Assembly (NCBI RefSeq): GCF_003363265.1
Contig: NZ_QRBF01000001.1
Coordinates: 1 to 64,000 of the forward strand
Direction: 5' to 3'
Length of the DNA: 64,000 bases
Source: Dyella psychrodurans
GTDB lineage: Bacteria; Pseudomonadota; Gammaproteobacteria; Xanthomonadales; Rhodanobacteraceae
In this document: positions 55,823-64,000 of the stretch, one piece after another
Position numbering within the stretch: position 1 is the stretch's first letter
Layout: each line of letters begins with the position of its first letter
Position numbers and translations under genes: made by a program
Notes under the pieces: model-generated
The model's input: only the letters and a program-made list of their open reading frames with translations
The model's database searches: none
What the model was told of the DNA's origin: nothing

Positions 55823-58096
55823 ATGAATCGTTCGTTGAAGCTGTCGATACTGATGGCGCTTGCGCTGGGCAGTACTCAGGCGGCAGCCGTGGAGCTGGGA
55901 CAGGCCCACGTGAAATCGGCGCTGGGGCAGCCGTTGCTGGTCGAAATTCCGGTCACACAGGCAACCCCGGCGGAACTGCAGAGCCTGAGTGCCGAACTGG
56001 CCTCCAATGACGCTTTTGCCAAGGCCGGCGGTGAGCGCCCGACCATTCCCCTGACTTTCACCGTTGCGGATGTCAGCGGGCATAAGGTCATCCGTATCAC
56101 CAGCAGTACGTCGGTGGACGACCCTTACCTGGACCTCCTGGTGCAGGTCACCAGCGCCACCGGCAGCAGTGTGCGTGAATTCGCCATCCTGCTCGATCCT
56201 CCGAGCAAGGTGGAGCAAGCTGCCGCGAGCAGTGCGCCCACGCGCCATCGTGCACCGGCCAGCAGCGCTTCCGCGCCATCGGGCACTGCCGCCGCCGCTC
56301 GTCGCCAGACCACGCCGGCGCCTTCGCAGCATGCGGCAGCGGCGATCAGGAATGGCCAGTACACGGTTGAAAAGGGCCAGACGCTTTCGCACGTAGCCGT
56401 GGAGACGGCACAGGCGGGCGTCGACAAGAACCAGATGATGCTCGCCCTCAAGGCGGCCAATCCGGACGCCTTCTATCGCGACAACATCAATGCGCTGAAG
56501 GCCGGCGCCGTGCTGCGCATACCTTCGCACGACGACGCGACCGCCGTCGCAGCCGCCGAAGCAGCCGCGACCGTTCGCCAGCAGGACAGCGATTGGCGTA
56601 ACGGCAGCGTCGCTGCAGCGCCCGTTGCCGTTGCCACGGGCGGCACCCGCTCGAACGCCTCGGTGGCGCCGACGGCCAGCAGCAATGCTGACCGGCTTGC
56701 GCTGGTTCCGCCAGGCAGCGAAGGTCAGTCCGCAGGTGGTTCGAACGGCAAGGCGAACGGCAACGCCGCCATTCGCCAGGAATTGCAGCGTAGCCAGGAA
56801 ACGCTCTCCTCGCTGGAACAGCAGAGCAACGACCTGAAGTCGCGGTTGAAGGATCTGGAAGACCTCAACTCGAAGAATCAGCGCCTGTTGTCGCTCAAGG
56901 ACAACGAAATCGCGGATCTGCAGAAGAAGCTTGCCGATGCGCGCAAGTCGGCGGGTCTGCCGCCGGCTCCCGTGGCAACCCCCGCACCGGCGAAGCCGGC
57001 ACAGCCCGTTGCCTCGGCCCCCACGCATGCTGTAACCGCTCCGAATCCGGCGCTGGCTGGACTGGCGAATGCCAACAAGCCTGCAAGCACGCCCGCCACT
57101 GCCGCCACCGCTCCGCATCCGGCAGTGGTCACCACGCCGCTCACTACGCCTGCTTCCAAGCCTGCAAGCCGGCCCGTGCATCGGGTTGTCACGCCTGCCG
57201 CCGAGGAGCAGCCTTGGTACATGCAGCCGTGGGCGCTGGGTGCCGGTGGCCTGGTGGTTGTTCTTGCCCTGGTCGGTCTGCTGCGTCGTGGCAAGTCGGG
57301 TGCAAAACCCGCGAAGGCGCCGCCGCTTGGGTCGTCCAAGGGGTCGCTGGCCGACCGCTTCGGTACGGCGGACGAGGATCATCCGGCTGGCTCCGATCCG
57401 GATCAGGACGAACTGCTCGATCAGCTGGCCGAGCACCCTGATGACATCGCCTCGCATCTGGAACTGGTAAGCCTTTACTACACCCGTCGTGACGTCGAGC
57501 ATTTCGAGGCCGCGGCGGAGGCCATGCATGCGCACATCACCGACCCCGATCAGCCGGAATGGCAGGATGTGGTGCACATGGGCGAAGACCTGGCGCCTGG
57601 CCACCCGTTGTTCGCCCAGACCGTCATCCCGCCGTCGACGCACGACGAGCAGTCGCCGCTGCACCACTTCGACCTGGACAGCTATGGCGCCAAGCAGGAC
57701 TCCGATTCGACTGTCGCCAGGAACGCGCCGCCGCAGCCGTCCAAAGTCAGCGAATATCACTTCGATTTCGACCTGACGCCGCATCACGCCGAGTCGCCTG
57801 CCCAGGCTACGCACGCAACGGCAACGGCGGTGAAGCCGGAGCAGGAGCCGGTATCGACCTGGAATTTCGAGGAGCCGGCTGAATCGGCCCAGGCTCCGCA
57901 CGCCGATCACGCCGAGCACGAAGCGGACTTCGGCGAATTGCACGACGATCCTATCGATACCAAGCTCGACTTGGCGCGCGCCTACCTCGACATGGGCGAT
58001 CCCGACGGCGCTCGCGCGATGCTTGATGAGGTGATGCAGGAAGGCACCCAGATGCAGAAGGATGTGGCGAAAACATTGATGGCCAAGATCCACTGA
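55823..58096 (+). CDS. fimV: FimV/HubP-type polar scaffold protein
   Basis: 757 residues. Signal peptide ending STQAAA, FimV N-terminal domain VELGQAHVKSALGQPLLVEI, a LysM peptidoglycan-binding domain (about 177-235), coiled coil (about 317-376), an Ala/Pro-rich linker, a transmembrane helix (about 471-490), and the cytoplasmic C-terminal FimV domain DTKLDLARAYLDMGDPDGA (about 712-757). It helps type IV pilus assembly and polar localisation, linking to the pil cluster at 4505-9797. Shorter cytoplasmic part than the Pseudomonas protein. AT-rich 164-bp upstream region has only weak promoter matches. Confidence 0.9.
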   Translation: MNRSLKLSILMALALGSTQAAAVELGQAHVKSALGQPLLVEIPVTQATPAELQSLSAELASNDAFAKAGGERPTIPLTFTVADVSGHKVIRITSSTSVDDPYLDLLVQVTSATGSSVREFAILLDPPSKVEQAAASSAPTRHRAPASSASAPSGTAAAARRQTTPAPSQHAAAAIRNGQYTVEKGQTLSHVAVETAQAGVDKNQMMLALKAANPDAFYRDNINALKAGAVLRIPSHDDATAVAAAEAAATVRQQDSDWRNGSVAAAPVAVATGGTRSNASVAPTASSNADRLALVPPGSEGQSAGGSNGKANGNAAIRQELQRSQETLSSLEQQSNDLKSRLKDLEDLNSKNQRLLSLKDNEIADLQKKLADARKSAGLPPAPVATPAPAKPAQPVASAPTHAVTAPNPALAGLANANKPASTPATAATAPHPAVVTTPLTTPASKPASRPVHRVVTPAAEEQPWYMQPWALGAGGLVVVLALVGLLRRGKSGAKPAKAPPLGSSKGSLADRFGTADEDHPAGSDPDQDELLDQLAEHPDDIASHLELVSLYYTRRDVEHFEAAAEAMHAHITDPDQPEWQDVVHMGEDLAPGHPLFAQTVIPPSTHDEQSPLHHFDLDSYGAKQDSDSTVARNAPPQPSKVSEYHFDFDLTPHHAESPAQATHATATAVKPEQEPVSTWNFEEPAESAQAPHADHAEHEADFGELHDDPIDTKLDLARAYLDMGDPDGARAMLDEVMQEGTQMQKDVAKTLMAKIH

Positions 58097-58121
58097 CCGT
58101 CGCATCGCATGTTTTATCGAC

Positions 58122-58152
58122 CATCGGGCCGGCTATGCCGGCCCGATGCTTT
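58122..58152 (+). terminator. terminator after fimV
   Basis: A perfect 12-bp GC-rich stem (58122-58133 with 58137-58148) has a TAT loop and is followed by CTTTT. It lies 26 bp after the fimV stop, separating it from truA. Confidence 0.75.
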
Positions 58153-58232
58153 TGGGGCGATTGAACCCGCACAGGCACGGGATTCTGGCGACAAGCTGCT
58201 ACGCTTGTCGTCTTGCGGTTTCTTAGACACTC

Positions 58233-59000
58233 ATGCGCATTGCTCTCGGTATCGAATACGACGGCACGAACTTCCTCGGCTGGCAGCGGCTGAGTCACGG
58301 TGCGAGCGTGCAGGCCAGCGTGGAGAAGGCCCTTTCGTTTGTCGCGGCCGAGCCGATCGAAGTCACCTGCGCGGGCCGCACGGATGCGGGCGTGCACGGG
58401 CGTTGCCAGGTCGTGCATTTCGACACCGAGGTACAGCGCGACATGCGCGGCTGGGTGCTCGGCACAAGTTCGAATTTGCCCACCGAAGTGGCCGTGTTGT
58501 GGGCGCAACCCGTCGCGGACGACTTCCATGCGCGCTTTTCCGCACGTAGTCGCCGCTATCGCTACACCATCCTCAATCGCGCCATTCGTCCGGCGCTGGA
58601 TGCACGCTTCGTTTCCTGGGAGCGCCACCCGCTGGATGCCGCGCGCATGCACGATGCTGCTCAAGCGTTGATCGGCGAGCATGATTTCAGCGCTTTTCGA
58701 GCGGTCTCGTGCCAGGCTGCGCATGCGCGGCGACTGGTGACGATGATTCAGGTGCGCCGCGAAGATGCCTGCGTGATCATCGAAATCGAAGCCAACGCTT
58801 TTTTGCATCACATGGTGCGCAATATCGTCGGTTCGCTACTGCCGGTCGGACGCGGCGAGCAGCCAGTGGAATGGGTCGCAGAGCTGCTTGCAGGGCGCAA
58901 TCGTGAAGTGGCTGGCCCTACCGCCGCGGCATCCGGCCTGACCTTCATCGGTCCGCGTTACGAACGACATTGGGGACTGCCTCCCGAGGTGAGCCAATGA
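58233..59000 (+). CDS. truA: tRNA pseudouridine synthase A
   Basis: 255 residues. Catalytic Asp51 in [20 protein letters not shown] near the start and [17 protein letters not shown] later are typical. It modifies positions 38-40 of the anticodon arm in many tRNAs. The stop overlaps the trpF start by 4 nt (ATGA). Confidence 0.94.
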   Translation: MRIALGIEYDGTNFLGWQRLSHGASVQASVEKALSFVAAEPIEVTCAGRTDAGVHGRCQVVHFDTEVQRDMRGWVLGTSSNLPTEVAVLWAQPVADDFHARFSARSRRYRYTILNRAIRPALDARFVSWERHPLDAARMHDAAQALIGEHDFSAFRAVSCQAAHARRLVTMIQVRREDACVIIEIEANAFLHHMVRNIVGSLLPVGRGEQPVEWVAELLAGRNREVAGPTAAASGLTFIGPRYERHWGLPPEVSQ

Positions 59001-59614
59001 CACGCATCAAGTGTTGCGGCATGACCCGCATCAAGGATGCGCTGCTCGCCGCGCAGCTCGGCGCCGATGCGATCGGCGTGGTGATGACGTCGCGCAGCAA
59101 GCGACAAGTGGCGCTGGAGCAGGCCAAGGCCATCGTCGATGCCATGCCTCCCTTTGTCACGACGGTCGCGCTTTGCATGGATGACGAAGCCGATTTCGTA
59201 CGGGCGGTGATCGAAACGGTTCGGCCCGCGATGCTGCAATTCCACGGCATGGAAAGCGACGAGTGGTGCGCGCAATTCGGTCAGCCGTACCTCAAGGCCA
59301 TTGCGATGGGCGAGGGAGCCTCCGCACGTGCGCAGCTTCGCGCCTATCCGCGTGCGGCGGGCTTGCTGCTCGATGGTCATGGACTCGGCGAAGCAGGCGG
59401 CACAGGTAAAACTTTCGATTGGTCGCTGATGCCGAAAGACATTAGGCAGCCGCTGATTCTGGCCGGCGGCCTGACGCCGTCGAACGTGCAAACGGCCGTG
59501 CGTACGGCGCGACCGTGGGCGGTGGATGTGTCGAGCGGGATCGAGTCCGCGCCGGGCATCAAGGATCCCGCGAAGCTGCGCGACTTCATCGCGGCAGCGC
59601 GCGCGGCGACCTAG
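58997..59614 (+). CDS. trpF: phosphoribosylanthranilate isomerase
   Basis: 205 residues from ATG 58997. RIKCCGMTR with the catalytic Cys, [27 protein letters not shown] and [15 protein letters not shown] complete the TIM-barrel enzyme. It isomerises PRA to CdRP in tryptophan synthesis. Coupled to truA; its last 4 bases overlap the end of the convergent LysR gene. Confidence 0.94.
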   Translation: MTRIKCCGMTRIKDALLAAQLGADAIGVVMTSRSKRQVALEQAKAIVDAMPPFVTTVALCMDDEADFVRAVIETVRPAMLQFHGMESDEWCAQFGQPYLKAIAMGEGASARAQLRAYPRAAGLLLDGHGLGEAGGTGKTFDWSLMPKDIRQPLILAGGLTPSNVQTAVRTARPWAVDVSSGIESAPGIKDPAKLRDFIAAARAAT

Positions 59615-60504
59615 TTGCTATTTAGCTCGTTGCGCAGCCAGGTCGCGAGCGAGTCGACGCGACTGTCGTTCCTGCGCCGCGGCGTTGCCAGAATCCACGA
59701 CGCCGATGTCTGGCGGAATCCCCAGGGAGCAAGCAGGCGACCGGCGCTCAAGTCATCGCGTACCAATTGCTCCGGCGCGATGGCGACGCCGAGTCCGGCA
59801 ACCGCCGCTTCCAGCAGATAAAACAATCGGGCGAATCCTTGTCCATGGCGCAATGACTTCGCGGGTACGCCGCTGGCCTGCGCCCACTCGGGCCACGCTT
59901 GCGGGCGCGATGTCGTGTGCAACAGGGCTTCGTCGCACAACACCGATTCGTCGCGACCCAGCAGGCGTGCAAGGCCCGCATAGCGAGGACTGACCACCGG
60001 GCCTATGCGCTCCGGAGCCAACGCATGCACTTGCCACGCGGCCGGCCAGGGCGGTGCAGCCAGCGCCAATGCGGCATCGGGCTCCGCGCGTTGTGGTGAA
60101 AGCGGATCTTCCTCCGGCGAAAGATGGAGCCGGAGCATGGGTAGATCGCGTTCGAGTCGATCGAGGCGTGGAATCACCCAGCGCGCGAGCAGGCTGCTGG
60201 CGCAACCGAGCACGAAAGGCGAATCGTTGCCGGGGCGGCGCAGCTCCGACCAGCCGTCACGCAGCTGGTCGAATGCGGTCGTTACGCGATCGCGTAGCTG
60301 TTCGCCGATGGCGGTGAGCGTGATGCCGCGGCCTTGGCGGGTGAACAAGGGTTGCTGGAGCGCTTCTTCCAACACGCGCAGCTGCCGGCTGATCGCACCG
60401 TGGGTGACGCTCAGCTCTTCGGCGGCGCGGCTGACGCTGCCCAGCCGGGCGGTGGCCTCGAAGGCCCGCAGCGCATTCAGCGATGGCAATTCGCGGCTCA
60501 CCAA
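59611..60504 (-). CDS. LysR-type regulator, TrpI-like
   Basis: 297 residues. Winged helix-turn-helix with [20 protein letters not shown] and [20 protein letters not shown], then a two-lobe effector domain. It is divergent from trpB with 129 bp between, just as TrpI, the activator of trpBA that senses indoleglycerol phosphate, is in Pseudomonas. The GcvA-like helix sequence fits that group. The assignment rests on position and family; the ligand is inferred. It ends 4 nt inside trpF, so it separates trpF from trpBA. Confidence 0.82.
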   Translation of the reverse strand: MVSRELPSLNALRAFEATARLGSVSRAAEELSVTHGAISRQLRVLEEALQQPLFTRQGRGITLTAIGEQLRDRVTTAFDQLRDGWSELRRPGNDSPFVLGCASSLLARWVIPRLDRLERDLPMLRLHLSPEEDPLSPQRAEPDAALALAAPPWPAAWQVHALAPERIGPVVSPRYAGLARLLGRDESVLCDEALLHTTSRPQAWPEWAQASGVPAKSLRHGQGFARLFYLLEAAVAGLGVAIAPEQLVRDDLSAGRLLAPWGFRQTSASWILATPRRRNDSRVDSLATWLRNELNSN

Positions 60505-60547
60505 TCTGTGAGTTTTCCTGACGTGTTGCGGCCATCATATCGCTTTT

Positions 60548-60559
60548 TTGCCATGGCAA
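60548..60559. promoter_or_regulatory. palindrome in the LysR-trpB intergenic region
   Basis: TTGCCATGGCAA is a perfect 12-bp palindrome, 75 bp before trpB and 44 bp from the LysR start. It could be the LysR operator; TTGCCA would also serve as a -35 for trpB, with TAGCAT at 19 bp as a poor -10. Confidence 0.4.
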
Positions 60560-60633
60560 TTCGCTGTATTTTTAGCATCCGGTGGTTCTATCCCAACCCC
60601 AAGCATCCGCGATTTGCACAGGATTTCTGACAG

Positions 60634-61845
60634 ATGCCCACGATCCAGGATTACCAGAGCTGGCCCGACGCCCATGGGCGTTTCGGCGACTTCGGCGGCC
60701 AATACGTCGCCGAGACCCTGATGGCGCCACTGGCCGAACTCACCGAGGCCTATCTGCGCCTGCGCGAAGATCCCGATTTCCTCGCCGAGCTGGATCGAGA
60801 CCTGACCCACTACGTAGGGCGCCCCAGCCCCATCTATCACGCCGAGCACCTCTCCAGGCACGTCGGTGGCGCGCGCATCCTGCTCAAGCGCGAGGATCTC
60901 AATCACACCGGTGCGCACAAGATCAACAACACCATCGGCCAGGCGTTGGTCGCCAAGCGGATGGGCAAGCCGCGCATCATCGCCGAGACTGGCGCAGGCC
61001 AGCATGGTGTGGCCAGCGCCACCGTTGCCGCGCGTTTCGGACTCAAGTGCGTGGTCTACATGGGCGCCGTCGATATCGAGCGCCAGAAGATCAACGTCTA
61101 CCGCATGAAGCTGCTTGGTGCGGAAGTCGTGCCGGTGACGTCGGGTTCGAAAACGCTGAAAGATGCGTTGAATGAAGCCATGCGTGATTGGGTCACCAAC
61201 GTCGCCGACACGTTCTACATCATCGGCACCGTCGCGGGGCCGCATCCGTATCCGATGATGGTGCGCGATTTCAACGCCATCGTCGGACGCGAAGCGCGTT
61301 CGCAGATGTTGGCGCAGTATGGTCGCTTGCCGGATGTGCTCACTGCATGCGTGGGCGGCGGTTCCAATGCGATCGGTTTGTTTCACGCGTTCCTCAACGA
61401 CAGCGATGTACGCATCGTTGGCGCCGAGGCGGCAGGCGAAGGCATCGCCACGGGACATCACGCAGCATCGCTCGCGGCAGGGCGTCCCGGCGTGCTGCAT
61501 GGCAATCGCACCTATGTTCTATGCGACGACAACGGGCAGATCACGGAAACGCATTCGGTTTCCGCCGGCCTCGACTATCCCGGTGTCGGCCCCGAGCATG
61601 CATTCCTCAAGGACGCCGGACGCGCCCAATACGTCGGCGTGACCGACGACGAAGCGTTGGAAGCCTTTCATCTGCTGGCGCGCACCGAGGGCATTCTCGC
61701 CGCGCTCGAATCCAGCCACGCCGTTGCGCAGGCCATGAAGATCGCGCGCGAACTGCCGAAGGATGGGATCGTGCTCTGCAATCTTTCCGGACGCGGCGAC
61801 AAGGACGTACACACGATTGCAGCGCGCGAAGGAGTGCAGGTATGA
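60634..61845 (+). CDS. trpB: tryptophan synthase beta chain
   Basis: 403 residues. PLP-binding Lys96 in [13 protein letters not shown], phosphate-binding [12 protein letters not shown], and [16 protein letters not shown] at the start. It condenses indole with serine. Overlaps trpA by 4 nt (ATGA). Confidence 0.97.
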   Translation: MPTIQDYQSWPDAHGRFGDFGGQYVAETLMAPLAELTEAYLRLREDPDFLAELDRDLTHYVGRPSPIYHAEHLSRHVGGARILLKREDLNHTGAHKINNTIGQALVAKRMGKPRIIAETGAGQHGVASATVAARFGLKCVVYMGAVDIERQKINVYRMKLLGAEVVPVTSGSKTLKDALNEAMRDWVTNVADTFYIIGTVAGPHPYPMMVRDFNAIVGREARSQMLAQYGRLPDVLTACVGGGSNAIGLFHAFLNDSDVRIVGAEAAGEGIATGHHAASLAAGRPGVLHGNRTYVLCDDNGQITETHSVSAGLDYPGVGPEHAFLKDAGRAQYVGVTDDEALEAFHLLARTEGILAALESSHAVAQAMKIARELPKDGIVLCNLSGRGDKDVHTIAAREGVQV

Positions 61846-62654
61846 GCCGCCTCGATCGTCGTTTCGCAGCGTTGAAGGCTGCTGGCCGAACCGGGTTGAT
61901 TCCGTTTGTAACCGCAGGCGACCCGTCTCCGGAGCATGCCGTCACATTGATGCATGCGTTGGTGGATGCGGGCGCCGACGTAATCGAACTGGGCGTTCCG
62001 TTCTCCGATCCGATGGCCGACGGCCCGGTGATTCAGCACGCGAGCGAGCGCGCCATTGCCAAGGGCGTTGGTCTTGCCGCCGTCTTGGGCTGGGTCGCAG
62101 CATTCCGCGAACGCGACGAAGACACACCGGTTGTGCTGATGGGTTACCTCAATCCTGTCGAAATCCACGGCTATCAGCGTTTTGCCAGCGAAGCGATTGC
62201 TGCAGGCGTGGATGGCGTGTTGCTGGTGGATTGCCCGCTGGAAGAAGCCGCCGTGCTCGCGCCTTTGCGTGCGGCCGGATTGCAGCAGATTTTGCTGGCG
62301 GCACCCACCACCGCACCCGCGCGTATGGCGGAATTGTGCAAAGCGGCCGAAGGTTTCCTGTACTATGTATCGTTCGCCGGCATCACCGGGGCAGGTCGCT
62401 TGAGCACGCAGGATATCGCCGCACGCGTGGCGGATATCCGGGCTCATGCGAAGGCACCGGTTGCCGTGGGTTTTGGCGTGAAGGATGCGCAGAGCGCAAA
62501 AGCGATCGCCGGTTTTGCCGATGCCGTCGTGATCGGCAGCGCTCTCGTCGAGCGGCTCGATGGCGCGACGACGGCGCAGGATATCTCGGAGCGAGTCGAG
62601 CATTTCCTCGGCCCGATCCGCAAGGCGCTGGATACGCCGTCAAGTTCCTCTTGA
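61842..62654 (+). CDS. trpA: tryptophan synthase alpha chain
   Basis: 270 residues from ATG 61842. Catalytic Glu49 and Asp60 in [34 protein letters not shown] and [14 protein letters not shown] are the loop and phosphate regions. It cleaves indoleglycerol phosphate and passes indole to TrpB. Confidence 0.97.
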   Translation: MSRLDRRFAALKAAGRTGLIPFVTAGDPSPEHAVTLMHALVDAGADVIELGVPFSDPMADGPVIQHASERAIAKGVGLAAVLGWVAAFRERDEDTPVVLMGYLNPVEIHGYQRFASEAIAAGVDGVLLVDCPLEEAAVLAPLRAAGLQQILLAAPTTAPARMAELCKAAEGFLYYVSFAGITGAGRLSTQDIAARVADIRAHAKAPVAVGFGVKDAQSAKAIAGFADAVVIGSALVERLDGATTAQDISERVEHFLGPIRKALDTPSSSS

Positions 62655-62839
62655 GGAGGGGGAACGGGGCATGGGGTCGATGCCCGCGACAGTACGGCGA
62701 TGGAACGTACTTTTCGCGGAGCGGTCATACGCATGACCGGGCTCGCGCTTACCGTCCTTGAAAAAGGTCTGGTGTCGCACGAAGTCGCCCCCATGAAGTT
62801 CTGACGGTCCCTGGTCGTCAGATTCAGACTGAGGTTTTT

Positions 62840-63709
<870 letters not shown>

Positions 63710-63730
63710 GCGCGACGTGTGCAAACAAGA

Positions 63731-63763
63731 ACGATGCCGCCTTCGGGCGGCATCGTCGTTTTC
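63731..63763 (+). terminator. Rho-independent terminator of accD
   Basis: An 11-bp perfect stem (63731-63741 with 63746-63756) with a stable TTCG loop, followed by CGTTTTCG, 22 bp after accD. Confidence 0.88.
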
Positions 63764-63788
63764 GCGCTGTTATTTTCAACGTGTCATC

Positions 63789-63920
63789 CCCTCACCGTCA
63801 TTCCGGCGCAGGCCGGAATTCAGTACAAACATGCTGTGCAACGCACTCAAAATAGGTTTTGTGTGCTTCGTACTACGTATTCAAACTGGATTCCGGCCTG
63901 TGCCGGAATGACGATGAGGG
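63789..63920. repeat. REP/MITE-like element with 31-bp inverted arms
   Basis: Arms 63789-63819 and 63890-63920 match in 29 of 31 positions as inverted repeats around a 70-bp centre. Each arm also folds by itself (TTCCGGC with GCCGGAA). The arm sequence CCCTCACCGTCATTCC recurs in shorter form at 26395-26427. No gene inside. A dispersed palindromic repeat is likely. Confidence 0.7.
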
Positions 63921-63927
63921 CGCCACA

Positions 63928-63975
63928 GTTTTCCACAGCATGTGTGGACGCTTTCCGGAAAACCCTGTGGAAAAC
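63928..63975. other. inverted repeat with DnaA-box-like words
   Basis: GTTTTCCACAG (63928-63938) and CTGTGGAAAAC (63965-63975) are an 11-bp perfect inverted repeat. Each arm differs by one base from the DnaA box TTATCCACA. Only two such words and no AT-rich unwinding region are seen, so this is not called as an origin; it is reported as a dyad of unknown role at the window end. Confidence 0.35.
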
Positions 63976-64000
63976 TCGCATACGCGACTTAGCGATCAAT

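Noticed and set aside
55787-58105. 772-codon frame antisense to fimV
   Set aside because: Shadow frame; fimV has signal peptide, LysM and FimV C-terminal domain.
63928-63975. Origin of replication from DnaA-box-like inverted repeat
   Set aside because: Only two imperfect boxes, no dnaA, dnaN or gidA neighbourhood and no AT-rich region.

Overview
The window looks like a chromosomal segment of a GC-rich gammaproteobacterium of the order Lysobacterales/Xanthomonadales, most likely the Rhodanobacteraceae (Dyella/Luteibacter/Rhodanobacter-like). This is inferred from gene content and order: recC-recB-recD, rnt beside pstSCAB-phoU, an nth gene coupled to a stand-alone rnfB-like gene, and asd-fimV-truA-trpF / trpB-trpA-accD. 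No rRNA gene or other direct taxonomic marker is present.

Layout. Positions 1-4234 are an accessory segment, visibly richer in A+T than the rest, lying directly against the 3' end of an intact tRNA-Thr(CGU). It holds a gene-poor stretch (1-685), a KAP-family P-loop NTPase (686-2452) and, tail to tail with it, a 421-residue reverse transcriptase with a YCDD active site (2491-3756, minus). The reverse transcriptase is preceded by about 270 nt of structured non-coding DNA (about 3757-4025). This arrangement resembles the DRT2 antiphage systems, in which the reverse transcriptase copies a template in its own upstream ncRNA into tandem repeats that recreate a promoter and an endless reading frame. 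The upstream DNA here has features that fit that model: repeated AACA words 84 nt (28 codons) apart, a frame without stops across the junction, and a split promoter (TTGACA at one end, CATAGT at the other) that only a junction would join. This is the most interesting item in the window. The assignment is inferred and the statistical support for the frame alone is weak.

From 4235 on the window is ordinary core genome. It contains: a minor pilin and adhesin cluster for type IV pili (pilV-pilW-pilX-pilY1-pilE); the RecBCD nuclease-helicase operon; tRNA-Ala(CGC) and RNase D; a membrane-anchored formylglycine-generating-enzyme-like protein; tRNA-Leu(CAG); an rnr-rlmB-small membrane protein operon; the phosphate operon pstS-pstC-pstA-pstB-phoU behind a clear PHO box; RNase T; an outer membrane porin that may also be phosphate-regulated; nth and rnfB-like; metG; a secreted phosphoesterase; a DUF2147 protein; apbC; dcd; a lipoprotein; a dienelactone hydrolase/HIT pair; rimO and a DUF3025 protein; greB; a lytic transglycosylase; psd; a cupin; prmB; a GNAT acetyltransferase; aroC; a 2-hydroxyacid dehydrogenase; asd with a tiny coupled periplasmic protein; fimV; truA-trpF; a TrpI-like LysR regulator divergent from trpB-trpA; and accD.

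The genes fall into recognisable modules: phage defence (KAP, reverse transcriptase), surface motility (pil genes, fimV), DNA repair (recCBD, nth), RNA maturation (rnd, rnr, rnt, rlmB, truA and three tRNAs), phosphate acquisition (pst, phoU, possibly the porin and the phosphoesterase) and amino acid or lipid biosynthesis (aroC, asd, trpFBA, accD, psd). Several gene ends carry palindromic REP/MITE-like elements. Three of these share a core resembling CTCACCGTCATTCC.
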